64,000 nt of DNA from Streptomyces kurssanovii (GCF_014649695.1 NZ_BMTN01000009.1:62001-126000); one strand, 5' to 3'. Positions 40,827 through 50,099 are shown, counted from the stretch's first letter. Made by a program: numbers and translations. The notes: generated by a model from the sequence alone, not told the origin.

Positions 40827-42119
40827 TCAGTCGCCCTCGCGCGACGCGTCCGCGAGGGCCTGCGCCGGGTCGGGCGACCCGGGGCCGGCCGGCGCCCAGG
40901 CGTCCCGCTCCTTACGGAAGGGCCACCAGTTCCCGTCGCGGCCCAGGCGCAGCTGCTCCCCGGTTCCGACGACCGTCCACCGCGTGGGGCCCGAGGGGCG
41001 CAGCCGAGGACGGTCCGGTTCCGCCGCCCAGGCCGCCGCCAGTGCGCTCGCCGCACGCGACCGCTGTTCCTCGTCCGGTACGAAGTCCTCCTCGAGCACC
41101 GCCAGTCCGGCGGCCCCGCCGTAGCGCCACGCCCGGACCGCGAGGTCCAGTGCGGCGCGGGTGCGTTCCGTGCCGGCGGCGAGCCGGGCGGCGATCACCG
41201 GTCCGGGCACCGACGCGGCCATCCGCACCGCGTCCTCGTCCCGCGTCAGGACGGGTTCCGGAGCCTGCCCGGCATGGCCGGGCGCGAGAGCCTGGGCCAG
41301 CATCCGGTGTGCGCGTGCCGCCGCGTCGGCGGCGAGGAACTCCAGCGCCGCGGCGTCGGGCCCGCCCGCCGGAGGCGTCCCGGTGTCGAGGGCCGGGGCG
41401 GGTCCAGGCTCGTCCGGCAGCGTCGGCGGAGCGGGCAGCGGCGGCAGGATGCCGCCCGCCGCGAACGCCTCGTCGGCGCGCACCCCCGTCGGCGCCGCCG
41501 ACCCCTCCTCGTCGTCCGCCTGGACCGCCCCCGGCGGGTTCGCCCGTGCGACGCTCCGCAGCTGAAGTTCGTCCAGCACGCGGCGCTCCCCCCGCCCGCG
41601 CATGAGCAGCAGGACGAACGGGTCCTGGTCCAGCAGGCGCCCCACCTGGTAGCAGAGCGCGGCCGTGTGCGGACAGTGGTCCCAGGCGTCGCACGTGCAC
41701 TCCGGCTCCAGATCACCGATCCCGGGCAGCAGCTCCACCCCGGCGGCCGCGGCGTCCTCCACGAGATGCGGCGGCATGTCCCGGTCGAGCAGCGCGGCGA
41801 TGTGCCCCGCGCTGTCGGTAGCCATGTCGAGGAAGCGGTCCCAGTCCTGCTCGTCGAGTTCCTGGAGCAGTACGTCGCTGCGGTACGCCGTGCCGTCGCG
41901 GTCCCGGACCACCGCGGTGATCCGGCCGGGGCGGACGGTGACCGCGCCGACCGCCCCCTCCCGTGCGTGCCGACGGCCCTTCTTCAGCTGCTCGCCGTCG
42001 AGGGCGGTGTCCTGAAGGGCCTTGAGCCAGGCCTGCCCCCACCATGTCTGTGCGAAGCCCCTGCCGTGTGCGGGCGGGAGCGCGTCGAAGGTCCGCGTCA
42101 GTGCCTCGGGTCCCGTCAT
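40827..42119 (-). CDS. SWIM zinc-finger protein
   Basis: 430 residues. Residues 15-135 are the conserved N-terminal part (F-A-Q-T-W-W-G-Q-A-W-L). The SWIM finger E-C-T-C-D-A-W-D-H-C-P-H (about 140-151) has the C-x-C-x(n)-C-x-H ligands. A long Ala/Pro-rich middle leads to a second helical part. Its start overlaps the stop of the SNF2 gene (ATGA), so the two are made together. SWIM fingers bind DNA or protein, and this one probably partners the SNF2 ATPase. Confidence 0.85.
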   Translation of the reverse strand: MTGPEALTRTFDALPPAHGRGFAQTWWGQAWLKALQDTALDGEQLKKGRRHAREGAVGAVTVRPGRITAVVRDRDGTAYRSDVLLQELDEQDWDRFLDMATDSAGHIAALLDRDMPPHLVEDAAAAGVELLPGIGDLEPECTCDAWDHCPHTAALCYQVGRLLDQDPFVLLLMRGRGERRVLDELQLRSVARANPPGAVQADDEEGSAAPTGVRADEAFAAGGILPPLPAPPTLPDEPGPAPALDTGTPPAGGPDAAALEFLAADAAARAHRMLAQALAPGHAGQAPEPVLTRDEDAVRMAASVPGPVIAARLAAGTERTRAALDLAVRAWRYGGAAGLAVLEEDFVPDEEQRSRAASALAAAWAAEPDRPRLRPSGPTRWTVVGTGEQLRLGRDGNWWPFRKERDAWAPAGPGSPDPAQALADASREGD

Positions 42120-44995
42120 CGTCCCGCTCCTCGCAGTTCCACCAGGTCGGCCAGTTCGGCGTCGGTCAGTTCGGTGAGGGCGGCCTCGCCGGCCCCGAGC
42201 ACCGAGTCGGCCAGGTCCTTCTTGCGTTCCAGCATCTGCGCGATGCGGTCCTCGATCGTCCCCTCGGCGATCAGCCGGTGCACCTGGACCGGCCGGTCCT
42301 GCCCGATGCGGTAGGCGCGGTCGGTCGCCTGCGCCTCCACCGCCGGGTTCCACCAGCGGTCGAAATGCACCACATGCTCGGCCCGGGTGAGGTTCAGGCC
42401 CGTGCCTGCCGCCTTCAACGACAGCAGGAAGACGGGCACTTCGCCGTTCTGGAAGCGGTTCACCATCGCCTCCCGCTGGGGTACCGGTGTGCCGCCGTGC
42501 AGGAACTGGGTCCGCACTCCGCGCCGGGCGAGGTGCCCCTCGAGCAGCCGCGCCATCTGCACGTACTGGGTGAACACGAGCACGCTCGCGTCCTCGGCGA
42601 GGATGGTGTCCAGCAGCTCGTCGAGCAGCTCCAGCTTGCCGGAGCGTCCCTCGATCCTGGGCCGTTCCTCCTTGAGGTACTGCGCCGGGTGGTTGCAGAT
42701 CTGTTTGAGCGCGGTGAGGAGTTTGACCACCAGGCCACGCCGTTCCATGCCGCCGGCCTCGGAGATGGCGGCGAGCGTCTCGCGTACCACCGCCTCGTAC
42801 AGGCCGGCTTGTTCGGCCGTCAGCGACACCGCGCGGTCGGTCTCCGTCTTGGGCGGCAGCTCGGGCGCGATGCCGGGGTCGGACTTGCGCCTGCGCAGCA
42901 GGAAGGGCCTCACCAGGGCGCCCAGCCGCCGGGCGGCGGCGGGGTCGGCGCCCCCCTCGATCGCCTGCGCGTAACGGCTGCGGAAGGTGCCGAGCCGCCC
43001 GAGCAGGCCGGGGGTGGTCCAGTCGAGGATCGCCCACAGCTCGGACAGATTGTTCTCCACCGGCGTTCCGGTGAGCGCCACACGGGCCTTCGCGTCGATC
43101 GTGCGCAGCTGCCTGGCGGTCGCCGAGTAGGGGTTCTTGACGTGCTGCGCCTCGTCGGCGACGACCATGCCCCATTCGGCCTCCGCGAGTCGGGCCGCGT
43201 CGAGGCGCATGGTGCCGTACGTGGTGAGGACGAACTCCCCGTCACCGAGCCCGTCGAGGGACCGGGCGGGGCCGTGGAAGCGCCGTACGGGCGTGCCGGG
43301 GGCGAACTTCCCGATCTCCCGCTGCCAGTTGCCCATCAGGGACGTCGGGCAGACCACGAGGGTCGGACCGGCGGCCGCCGGGTCGGTCTGCCGGTGCAGA
43401 TGGAGCGCGATGAGGGTGATGGTCTTGCCGAGCCCCATGTCGTCGGCCAGGCAGCCGCCGAGGCCGAGGGACGTCATCCGGTGCAGCCAGTTGAGCCCGC
43501 GCAGCTGGTAGTCGCGCAACGACGCCCGGAGCGCCGCCGGCTGACCGATCTCCTGCGGCCCGCCCTCCGGTTCGGCGAGCCGTTCGCGGAGCCGTTCGAG
43601 CGCGCCGGACGCCTCCACCTCGACCGTACGACCGTCGACCTCCGCCGTGCCGGTCAGCACGGCGCCGAGCGCGTCGACGGGGGACAGCTTGCGGTCCTGG
43701 CTCTCGCGGGCGCGCCTGGCCTCCCCCGGGTCGATCAGCACCCACTCGTCACGCAGCCGGACGACCGGCCGGCCCGCCTCCGCCAGCTGGTCCAGCTCGG
43801 CCCGGGTGAGCCGGTCGTCCCCCAGGGCGAAACGCCAGTTGAAGGCGAGCAGGGCGTCCGCCGACAGGAACGACGGGAGCCCCGACGAATCCTGGCCCGA
43901 TGCCTGCTCACCGTCGTCGGGCGGGCCGATCACGGCGCGCGCGGTCAGGCGCCGGGCGAGCTGCCGGGGCCAGTGCACCTGGACTCCGGTTGTCGCGAGC
44001 GCCCTTGACGCTTCGCCCAGCAGCTCGGTGACCTCCTCGTCGGCGAGGTCGACGGCGTCCGGAACGGCGGCGTGCAGCAGGGGCGCCAGCGCCGGCCAGG
44101 CGTGGGCCGCCCGGCGCAGCGCGAGGAGAGCGTCGAGCCGGGCCCGCGGCCCGAACGCGGCGGCCGAGGACCCGGAACCCGCCCACACGTCGGCGGCGTC
44201 GGCCACGAGCGCCGGGTCGCTGACGCTGTGGATCTGCAGCACGGCCCGGAACCGAGGAGCCTCGTCCGCCGGGCCGGTGTCCTCGAGGCCCGGCAGTTCG
44301 ACCCGCAGTGAGAGGCGCACCCCCGCGTCGTGCCCGGCGGCGATGTCCGCCGCCCAGGCGCGCAGTCCGGGCAGATGCTGCGCCTCGGGCGCGGCGAACG
44401 CCGGTCCTTCGGCGGCGAGCGGAGCGGCGGGGGAGCGGGGCAGTCCGTCCGCCACCGCGTCGAGGAACTGGCGCAGCAGGCGCTCCGGTTCGGGCAGCGA
44501 CAGCGTCCCGGCCGGTCCGTCCACGGGTACGGCGTGCGCGGCGGGCGGCGTGGAGGCCGCCAGCGTCCGCATCCGTTCCAGGTCCTCGGGTGTGAGCGGC
44601 CCCATCCGCCAGGCGTCCATGCCGGTGGGGCTCAGGCCGGGCAGGAGCAGTCCGCGCGCGGCGAGTTGGAGGGCGAGGAGCGAGGCCGCTCCCCAGAAGG
44701 CCGCGGATCCGCGGGAGTCCGCAGCGGCGCGGGCGCGGGTCAGGACGGGCAGTGCTTCCGGTACGGGCAGCAGCAGCGCCGGCACGGTGACCGTGCGGAG
44801 GCCGGGCGTGACGACGGTGAGCGGGGCGAGCGCGTCGTCGTCGACGGGAAGCTCCTTGCCGTCGGAGCGCCAGAACGCGACGCGGCCCGTGCGCGCGGGA
44901 TCGCCCGGGAGGAAGACGACCGAGCAGGTGGCGAGGGCGTGAAGGGCGGGGGAGTCGACGGCGGGGGAGGAGGTTGCCGAAGGGAGCACATGCAC
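42116..44995 (-). CDS. SNF2-family helicase-like ATPase
   Basis: 959 residues if read from the GTG at 44995, behind GAGGAA; an ATG at 45055 adds 20 residues but lacks a ribosome site. The first 430 residues are an actinobacterial N-terminal domain. The SNF2_N motor carries D-D-M-G-L-G-K-T (motif I, about 520), D-E-A-Q (motif II, about 612) and T-G-T-P-V-E-N. The helicase C lobe has A-G-T-G-L-N-L and R-I-G-Q-D-R-P-V-Q-V-H near 890-905. It is a dsDNA translocase that probably acts in DNA repair or chromosome handling. It is translationally coupled with the SWIM gene. Confidence 0.88.
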   Translation of the reverse strand: MHVLPSATSSPAVDSPALHALATCSVVFLPGDPARTGRVAFWRSDGKELPVDDDALAPLTVVTPGLRTVTVPALLLPVPEALPVLTRARAAADSRGSAAFWGAASLLALQLAARGLLLPGLSPTGMDAWRMGPLTPEDLERMRTLAASTPPAAHAVPVDGPAGTLSLPEPERLLRQFLDAVADGLPRSPAAPLAAEGPAFAAPEAQHLPGLRAWAADIAAGHDAGVRLSLRVELPGLEDTGPADEAPRFRAVLQIHSVSDPALVADAADVWAGSGSSAAAFGPRARLDALLALRRAAHAWPALAPLLHAAVPDAVDLADEEVTELLGEASRALATTGVQVHWPRQLARRLTARAVIGPPDDGEQASGQDSSGLPSFLSADALLAFNWRFALGDDRLTRAELDQLAEAGRPVVRLRDEWVLIDPGEARRARESQDRKLSPVDALGAVLTGTAEVDGRTVEVEASGALERLRERLAEPEGGPQEIGQPAALRASLRDYQLRGLNWLHRMTSLGLGGCLADDMGLGKTITLIALHLHRQTDPAAAGPTLVVCPTSLMGNWQREIGKFAPGTPVRRFHGPARSLDGLGDGEFVLTTYGTMRLDAARLAEAEWGMVVADEAQHVKNPYSATARQLRTIDAKARVALTGTPVENNLSELWAILDWTTPGLLGRLGTFRSRYAQAIEGGADPAAARRLGALVRPFLLRRRKSDPGIAPELPPKTETDRAVSLTAEQAGLYEAVVRETLAAISEAGGMERRGLVVKLLTALKQICNHPAQYLKEERPRIEGRSGKLELLDELLDTILAEDASVLVFTQYVQMARLLEGHLARRGVRTQFLHGGTPVPQREAMVNRFQNGEVPVFLLSLKAAGTGLNLTRAEHVVHFDRWWNPAVEAQATDRAYRIGQDRPVQVHRLIAEGTIEDRIAQMLERKKDLADSVLGAGEAALTELTDAELADLVELRGAGR

Positions 44996-45322
44996 GACGA
45001 TGACGCATTCCTCAAATTTGACTACCGCAGGACGGAAGCGCCGAGGGTACACCACCGCGGAACGTTCACGGCGGCCGTCACCCGGTGATGTGGCTCACTC
45101 CACGCTGTCGACCGGTCTGCCGTACCGTCGGGGGTAGAGCCAGCGCCACCCCGACGGGCGGGATTGCCCCCGCCGAGCCCGGGTGGTGGCGCCATCGCCC
45201 CCAAGGGCCCCCGGTCCATACGTTTATCAGGCCGGAGCAGTCGGACAGTTCGCGCATCCGGCGCAGCCACCTTCTTTCGCGCGCGTCCGGCACACCCGCC
45301 GTCCACAGACCGGAGACCCACC
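44996..45322. other. Divergent promoter region, 327 bases
   Basis: It lies between the SNF2 and desaturase genes. A stretch near 45215-45230 (CATACGTTTATCAGG) is A/T-richer and could hold the desaturase -10. The in-frame extensions of both genes into it are not supported by ribosome sites. Confidence 0.45.
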
Positions 45323-46414
45323 ATGCCCCAGGGCACAGCCACCCTTTCCCCGCCCACTGTCGCCGCCACCGAGGTTCCCCGAAGCCGCCGGTCCGGCGCG
45401 GGCAGCGAGTTCGCACCACTGCTGCGCACGGTGAAGGAACAGGGTCTGCTGGAGCGCCGCACCGGCTGGTACGCGCGTGGCATCACCGTGAACCTCCTGG
45501 CGCTCGCCGCCGTCGTCACCGGCGTGGTGCTGGCCGGGGGCTCCTGGTGGGTGCTGCTCCTGGCGCCGCTGCTGGCGCTCTTCTCCACCCGTGCCGCCTT
45601 CTTCGGTCACGACGCCGGCCACGCGCAGATCGCCGCGGACCGCCGCAAGAACCGGATCATCCAGCTCGTGCACGCCAACCTGCTCCTCGGCATGAGCCAG
45701 GAGTGGTGGAACGACAAGCACAACCGGCACCACGCCAACCCGAACCACGTGGACAAGGACCCCGACGTCGCCGCCGACGTCCTGGTCTTCAGCGACAAGC
45801 ACGTCGCCGGCCGGGCCGGACTGCGTGGCTGGCTCACCCGCCACCAGGCCTGGCTGTTCTTCCCGCTGACCACACTCGAGGGCATCGCCCTCAAGATCTA
45901 CGGCTTCCAGGCAGTGTTCTCCCGCGCCGGCGGCCGCCAGAAGCGCGGGGAGCGTGTCCTCGAAGGCGCGCTGCTGCTCGCTCACGTCGCCGGGTACGCC
46001 GCCCTGCTGCTGGCCGCCATGCCCGTCGGCCAGGCCGTGCTGTTCGCCCTCGTGCACCAGATGGTCCTCGGCCTTCACCTGGGTATGGCCTTCGCCCCGA
46101 ACCACAAGGGGATGGAGATGCCCGACGAGGAGACCGGCAAGGACTGGGGCCATCTGCGCCGGCAGGTCCTCACCTCCCGCAACATCCGCGGCGGCCACGT
46201 CACGGACTGGTTCCTCGGCGGCCTCAACTATCAGATCGAGCACCACCTCTTCCCGAGCATGCCCCGGCCCCACCTGAGGCTCGCCCAGCCGCTGGTGCGT
46301 GCGCACTGCCGGGCGCTGGGCATCCCGTTCACGGAGACCGGGCTCGTCGAGTCCTACCGCCAGGCCCTCACCCACCTCCACGAGGTCGGCGAGCCCCTGC
46401 GGCAGACCGCATAG
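45323..46414 (+). CDS. Membrane fatty-acid desaturase
   Basis: 363 residues; ATG with GGAG upstream. All three histidine clusters are present: H-D-A-G-H (about 96-100), H-N-R-H-H (about 133-137) and Q-I-E-H-H (about 303-307). Four hydrophobic spans lie near 50-85 and 195-240. These di-iron enzymes introduce a double bond into an acyl chain of membrane lipids. A 15-base duplication covers its stop codon. Confidence 0.88.
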   Translation: MPQGTATLSPPTVAATEVPRSRRSGAGSEFAPLLRTVKEQGLLERRTGWYARGITVNLLALAAVVTGVVLAGGSWWVLLLAPLLALFSTRAAFFGHDAGHAQIAADRRKNRIIQLVHANLLLGMSQEWWNDKHNRHHANPNHVDKDPDVAADVLVFSDKHVAGRAGLRGWLTRHQAWLFFPLTTLEGIALKIYGFQAVFSRAGGRQKRGERVLEGALLLAHVAGYAALLLAAMPVGQAVLFALVHQMVLGLHLGMAFAPNHKGMEMPDEETGKDWGHLRRQVLTSRNIRGGHVTDWFLGGLNYQIEHHLFPSMPRPHLRLAQPLVRAHCRALGIPFTETGLVESYRQALTHLHEVGEPLRQTA

Positions 46415-46445
46415 TGGAAAAGCCGCGCGGGACCGCATAGTGGAA
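46405..46445 (+). repeat. 15-base direct repeat across the desaturase stop codon
   Basis: GACCGCATAGTGGAA occurs at 46405-46419 (its CATAG spans the stop) and exactly again at 46431-46445, a 26-base period. It looks like a local duplication of the gene end. Confidence 0.75.
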
Positions 46446-46508
46446 CCGTGGGGCGAGTGCGCACGTTCTCACAGCAGGAGCGGCCACAGCCGCGGAGGAG
46501 GCGTCGAA

Positions 46509-46691
46509 ATGTCGACACGCACAAAGATCGTGATCGGGGGAGTGGCCGTCGGCCTGCTCCTGATGCCGCTGCTCGGATTCTGGCTGTCGCTGCTGGTGGT
46601 GCTCGGCGTGCCGGCGGTGGCGTACCTGATGCTGGACCCGAGCCAGCGCCGCAGGCTGCGGCGCGTCTCCCGTAAGGAGATCGGCCGCTGA
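46509..46691 (+). CDS. Small membrane protein
   Basis: 60 residues with GGAGGAGG upstream. Residues 6-41 form one or two hydrophobic spans (I-V-I-G-G-V-A-V-G-L-L-L-M-P-L-L-G-F-W-L), followed by a strongly basic tail (R-R-R-L-R-R-V-S-R-K) that would face the cytoplasm. Such proteins are common in Streptomyces and have no known role. A terminator follows. Confidence 0.7.
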   Translation: MSTRTKIVIGGVAVGLLLMPLLGFWLSLLVVLGVPAVAYLMLDPSQRRRLRRVSRKEIGR

Positions 46692-46722
46692 GCACCGCCA
46701 TGGCGGCGCTCTGACGACCCCG

Positions 46723-46758
46723 AGGCCCGCTTCGCCCCCACCGGGGCGGAGCGGGCCT
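46723..46758 (+). terminator. Hairpin after the small membrane protein
   Basis: 46723-46738 pairs with 46743-46758 (16 bases, one mismatch) around a 4-base loop. It closes the desaturase/small-protein unit. Confidence 0.78.
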
Positions 46759-46911
46759 TCTCGCGTCGAGCGGGAGCACCGGGGCGGCTCCGGTGGCGGT
46801 CTCCGGCCCGGGGCGCGTTGCGGGCGCGCGTCGCGCCACGGGACCAGGACGGGCTCCCGGAGAGCGGGTGACGCCGTGCTCGCCGTGGTCCGGGTGGGGG
46901 ACGGCCCCGTA

Positions 46912-47715
46912 TCAGGAGGGGTGGACGGCCACCCTTTCCAGCGCCTCCAGCAGCCCGGGCAGCTCAGGGCCGCGGCCCACCGGCACCACCTCGCCCGGCT
47001 CCTCGTCCAGCAGAAGGAAGGCGATGTCGTCGGTTTTGGCGACCATCGACCAGCCGGGGCCGTCCGCGCGCAGCATCCGGGCCCCGCCAGGGGCGAAGGA
47101 GGAGCGCACCCGGCCTGGCGGCGGCGCCGACTCCACATAGGCCCTCGCCTGCTCCAGGACGCGGCGCACCTGCTCGCGCGGCTGCCGGCTCCCGTCCTCC
47201 GCAGCGTCGGCGGACGTCCCCGCGGCGGCGTCGTCGATCTGGCCCCGCCACTGCGCCCACCGCAGCGCCACCTCGTCGGCGCCCAGCCGGCGCTGTGCGG
47301 GACCCCAGGTGTTCATGTCCGGCGGGGCGAGCGGCGGCCGGTCACCCTCCTCGGGGGCGGGGTCGTGCGGGGCCGGCACCCCGGGCGCGGCGACCGCGAC
47401 GGCCAGCGGCCAGCCGGCCAGTGCCGCGACCACGCTGTGCTCGTCGGGCGACAGGTCGTACTCCATGCCGCAGTCCCACGAGGCGATGGCGACGGCCACG
47501 AGCGACACGTCGTCGACCACGACCGTCCAGCGCGCGCCCCCGGCGTCCTGCCCGAGAACCAGCCCGTACCCCTCCTCGTACGGCTCCAGGCCCAGTGCCT
47601 GGCAGGCGGCCGGGTAGTCGTCGCCGAGCACGCTCGGGAACTGCGCCGGCGTGAGCAGCACCGCGGTCAGTACATACAGCGAGTCGTCGTCGACGGTGTC
47701 TTCCGCCCCGGCCAC
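46912..47715 (-). CDS. Conserved hypothetical protein
   Basis: 267 residues from the GTG at 47715, six bases behind GGGGAG; a GTG at 47721 is too close to it. The protein is acidic, soluble and without signal. An N-terminal alpha/beta part (D-S-L-Y-V-L-T-A-V-L-L-T-P-A-Q-F-P) is joined by a Pro-rich linker (about 112-135) to a C-terminal part ending L-P-G-L-L-E-A-L-E-R-V-A-V. I do not recognise a family. It is monocistronic. Confidence 0.65.
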   Translation of the reverse strand: MAGAEDTVDDDSLYVLTAVLLTPAQFPSVLGDDYPAACQALGLEPYEEGYGLVLGQDAGGARWTVVVDDVSLVAVAIASWDCGMEYDLSPDEHSVVAALAGWPLAVAVAAPGVPAPHDPAPEEGDRPPLAPPDMNTWGPAQRRLGADEVALRWAQWRGQIDDAAAGTSADAAEDGSRQPREQVRRVLEQARAYVESAPPPGRVRSSFAPGGARMLRADGPGWSMVAKTDDIAFLLLDEEPGEVVPVGRGPELPGLLEALERVAVHPS

Positions 47716-47791
47716 GGCCACCTCCCCATCCGATCGTTTCGTCGGCGCACCTTAACCAGTGGGTAACCCGCGCGTCGAGTGTCGGCGGCCG

Positions 47792-48106
47792 CTAATTCGA
47801 TCCGGCGGGCTGGGCCCCCGGGAGACCGAGAAGCCCGCGCGCGACGACCTCGACCGGCTCGTTCCGCTCGCGGGCGAGAGCGACCACGGCGCGGCAGGCG
47901 AGCTGGTTGACCCCGAAGACGAGGGCGTCCGGGGCGACCCAGCCGGCCGCCTCGTCCAGGCGGTCGTCGTCTTCCTCTATGGACGCCGTCACATAGGTCG
48001 CGGCCGCCTCGAACAGATTGTGCTGTCGCGCGGACGGCCCGGGGGCCTTCGCCCGGGACGGACGGGAGGCGAGGTAACTACGGAGCCGAGCGAGCACGGT
48101 GACCAC
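47792..48106 (-). CDS. Hypothetical protein
   Basis: 104 residues from a GTG at 48106 close behind GGAG; the GTG at 48097 with better spacing would give 101. It is mainly helical (A-A-A-T-Y-V-T-A-S-I-E-E-D-D-D-R-L, then A-C-R-A-V-V-A-L-A-R-E-R). No signal, membrane span or known motif. Confidence 0.58.
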   Translation of the reverse strand: MVTVLARLRSYLASRPSRAKAPGPSARQHNLFEAAATYVTASIEEDDDRLDEAAGWVAPDALVFGVNQLACRAVVALARERNEPVEVVARGLLGLPGAQPAGSN

Positions 48107-48261
48107 CTTCTCCGGGGCGGCCGGAAGCCGCCGATCAGTTCAAGTGTTCCACCGTCGGGCCCCGTTCGAACGGCGACGAGAGTGCTTACGGCAGCGCCTG
48201 CCTGTCGGCACCGGACGCCGGGTGCTGTGCCGCCGCCGGACCGCGGGAGTGCGCCGCCGGA

Positions 48262-48891
48262 TCAGCTGCCCGCCAAGCTCTCCTGACGGACCGCCAGCGC
48301 GAGGAAGCGGTCGTCCTCGTCGACGTACGACGTCATCCGCCAGCCCGATCCGGCCAGCAGGGGACGCAGGTGGGGCTCGGCCCGCAGATCGTCGTCGGTG
48401 ATCCGGCGGCCTTGGCGCGCGGCGAGCGCGGCCCGGCCGACGGGGTGGAACAGGGCGAGCCGGCCGCCCGGCCGCACGACCCGGGCCAGTTCCCGCAGGC
48501 TCTCGGCGGGATCCGGCAGGTGAGAGATCAGCCCCGCGCCGAAGACCGCGTCGAGCGAGCGGTCGGTCAGAGGCAGCCGGGCCACGTCGGCGAGCAGCAG
48601 CCGGCCGCTGCGGTCACGTCCGGCGAGCCGGGCCCGGTGCAGCATCTCCGGGGTGAGGTCGACGCCGAGGACCACTCCGGTCGGGCCCACGGCGGCGCGC
48701 AGGGGTTCGAGGGCACGCCCCGTGCCGCAGCCCGCGTCGAGCACCGCGTCACCGGGGCGCAGGCCCGTCTCCCCGACGGCCGCGGCGTAGGCGGGGCCGT
48801 CGTCGGGGAAGCGGCTGTCCCAGTCCGCGGCCCGGACGCCGAAGAACTCCTGGACGCGGGTGTGGTCATGCGCTGTGCGGTCGACGGCCAT
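48262..48891 (-). CDS. Class I SAM-dependent methyltransferase
   Basis: 209 residues from the ATG at 48891 (M-A-V-D-R-T-A-H-D-H); in-frame ATGs at 48909 and 48927 are alternatives and no ribosome site decides. Motif I V-L-D-A-G-C-G-T-G-R is near 50-59, L-G-V-D-L-T-P-E-M-L near 76-85 and H-L-P-D-P near 127. The fold matches Methyltransf_11. Substrate unknown. Confidence 0.82.
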   Translation of the reverse strand: MAVDRTAHDHTRVQEFFGVRAADWDSRFPDDGPAYAAAVGETGLRPGDAVLDAGCGTGRALEPLRAAVGPTGVVLGVDLTPEMLHRARLAGRDRSGRLLLADVARLPLTDRSLDAVFGAGLISHLPDPAESLRELARVVRPGGRLALFHPVGRAALAARQGRRITDDDLRAEPHLRPLLAGSGWRMTSYVDEDDRFLALAVRQESLAGS

Positions 48892-49211
48892 GGCCCCATG
48901 ATCCGCCATACGGTGCGGCTGCGTCACGGCGGTGGCGCCGCGGGTTTCCTCGGCGGTGTCCCGATTCCCCCGCGAACCCGGCGGCGCCCGGAGGTCCGGT
49001 CACGCGCGCGGTCCGCCGCCGGCTGCCGGCCGGCGATGGGCGGAGAACCTGCGGTCCCGCCACGCGCGCGGTTCGCCGCCCCGCACATGACCGCACTGTG
49101 CACACGTTCGAGCGCGGCACGATCGTTCAGAAACATCTACCTGTCATATTCCAGCAGCTTTCGAACTGCGCCCCTGGCGCGCGCCCCCCTCCGGGCTAGC
49201 GTCCCTGAGCC
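48892..49211. other. Divergent intergenic region with a 60-base-period repeat
   Basis: 320 bases without a gene. CACGCGCGCG followed by GTCCGCCGCC (49001-49020) recurs with one change at 49061-49080, a 60-base period. The right end, just before the MHYT gene, is A/T-richer (about 49130-49165) and should contain the conservon promoter. Confidence 0.5.
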
Positions 49212-50048
49212 ATGGGACACCTGGACCACGCGGCCTTCGGCCTGCTCACACCCGCGCTGTCGTACCTGATGGCTGTCATCGGCGCCGCCCTCGGGCTGCG
49301 CTGTACCGTGCGCGCCCTCTCCGCCACCGGCCGATCCCGGCGCAACTGGCTGATCACCGCCGCGTCCGCCATCGGCACCGGGATCTGGACGATGCACTTC
49401 GTCGCCATGCTCGGCTTCGCCGTGCGCGGCACCGACATCCGCTACAACGTGCCGCTGACCATCGTCAGCCTCGTCGTCGCCGTGCTCGTCGTCGGCGCCG
49501 GTGTGTTCTGCGTCGGCTACGGCCGCAACCGGGCCGTGGCCCTGCTGATCGGCGGACTCGCCACGGGGCTCGGCGTCGCCAGCATGCACTACCTGGGCAT
49601 GGCGGCCCTGCGGCTGCACGGCACCGTGCACTACGACCCGCTCCTCGTCGCACTGTCCGTCGCCATCGCCGTGGTCGCCGCGACCGCGGCGCTCTGGGCG
49701 GCGCTGAACATCAGGTCGGCGATCGCGGTGGCCTTCGCGTCGCTCGTCATGGGAGCGGCCGTCAGCAGCATGCATTACACCGGCATGCTCGCCGTCGGCG
49801 TGGACGTCGCCCCTGCCGAGGAGAGCCTGCCGGGAGCAACGGCGATGCAGTTCATCTTCCCCCTGACCGTCGGGCTCGGTTCGTACCTCTTCGTCACCTC
49901 CGCGTTCGTCGCGCTCTCACCCACCGCCGGCGAACACGCCGCCTACACCTTGGCGCAGCAGCCCGAGCCGACCGCTCCCGCCGCGCCCACCACGTCCACC
50001 GATCCGAGCACGTCCACCGCACGCACTGCGCCCACTGCCACCGCTTAG
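49212..50048 (+). CDS. MHYT-domain integral membrane sensor
   Basis: 278 residues with seven hydrophobic spans. The three MHYT motifs appear as W-T-M-H-F-V-A-M (about 58-65), S-M-H-Y-L-G-M (about 124-130) and S-M-H-Y-T-G-M (about 186-192), each at a membrane face. The His/Met sets are proposed to bind copper or sense O2, CO or NO. There is no output domain (no GGDEF, EAL or kinase); instead an Ala/Thr/Pro tail follows the last span. The gene ends 51 bases before cvnA, so it likely heads the conservon transcript. Confidence 0.87.
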   Translation: MGHLDHAAFGLLTPALSYLMAVIGAALGLRCTVRALSATGRSRRNWLITAASAIGTGIWTMHFVAMLGFAVRGTDIRYNVPLTIVSLVVAVLVVGAGVFCVGYGRNRAVALLIGGLATGLGVASMHYLGMAALRLHGTVHYDPLLVALSVAIAVVAATAALWAALNIRSAIAVAFASLVMGAAVSSMHYTGMLAVGVDVAPAEESLPGATAMQFIFPLTVGLGSYLFVTSAFVALSPTAGEHAAYTLAQQPEPTAPAAPTTSTDPSTSTARTAPTATA

Positions 50049-50099
50049 CCGGTCCGGGCGACGCTGCCGCGCCCAGCACGTATCCGGAACGAGGAGCCC

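Noticed and set aside
42120-43175. Upstream extension of the SWIM protein through the SNF2 region
   Set aside because: The frame is open only because of base composition. The ATG at 42119 in the ATGA overlap starts the conserved protein.
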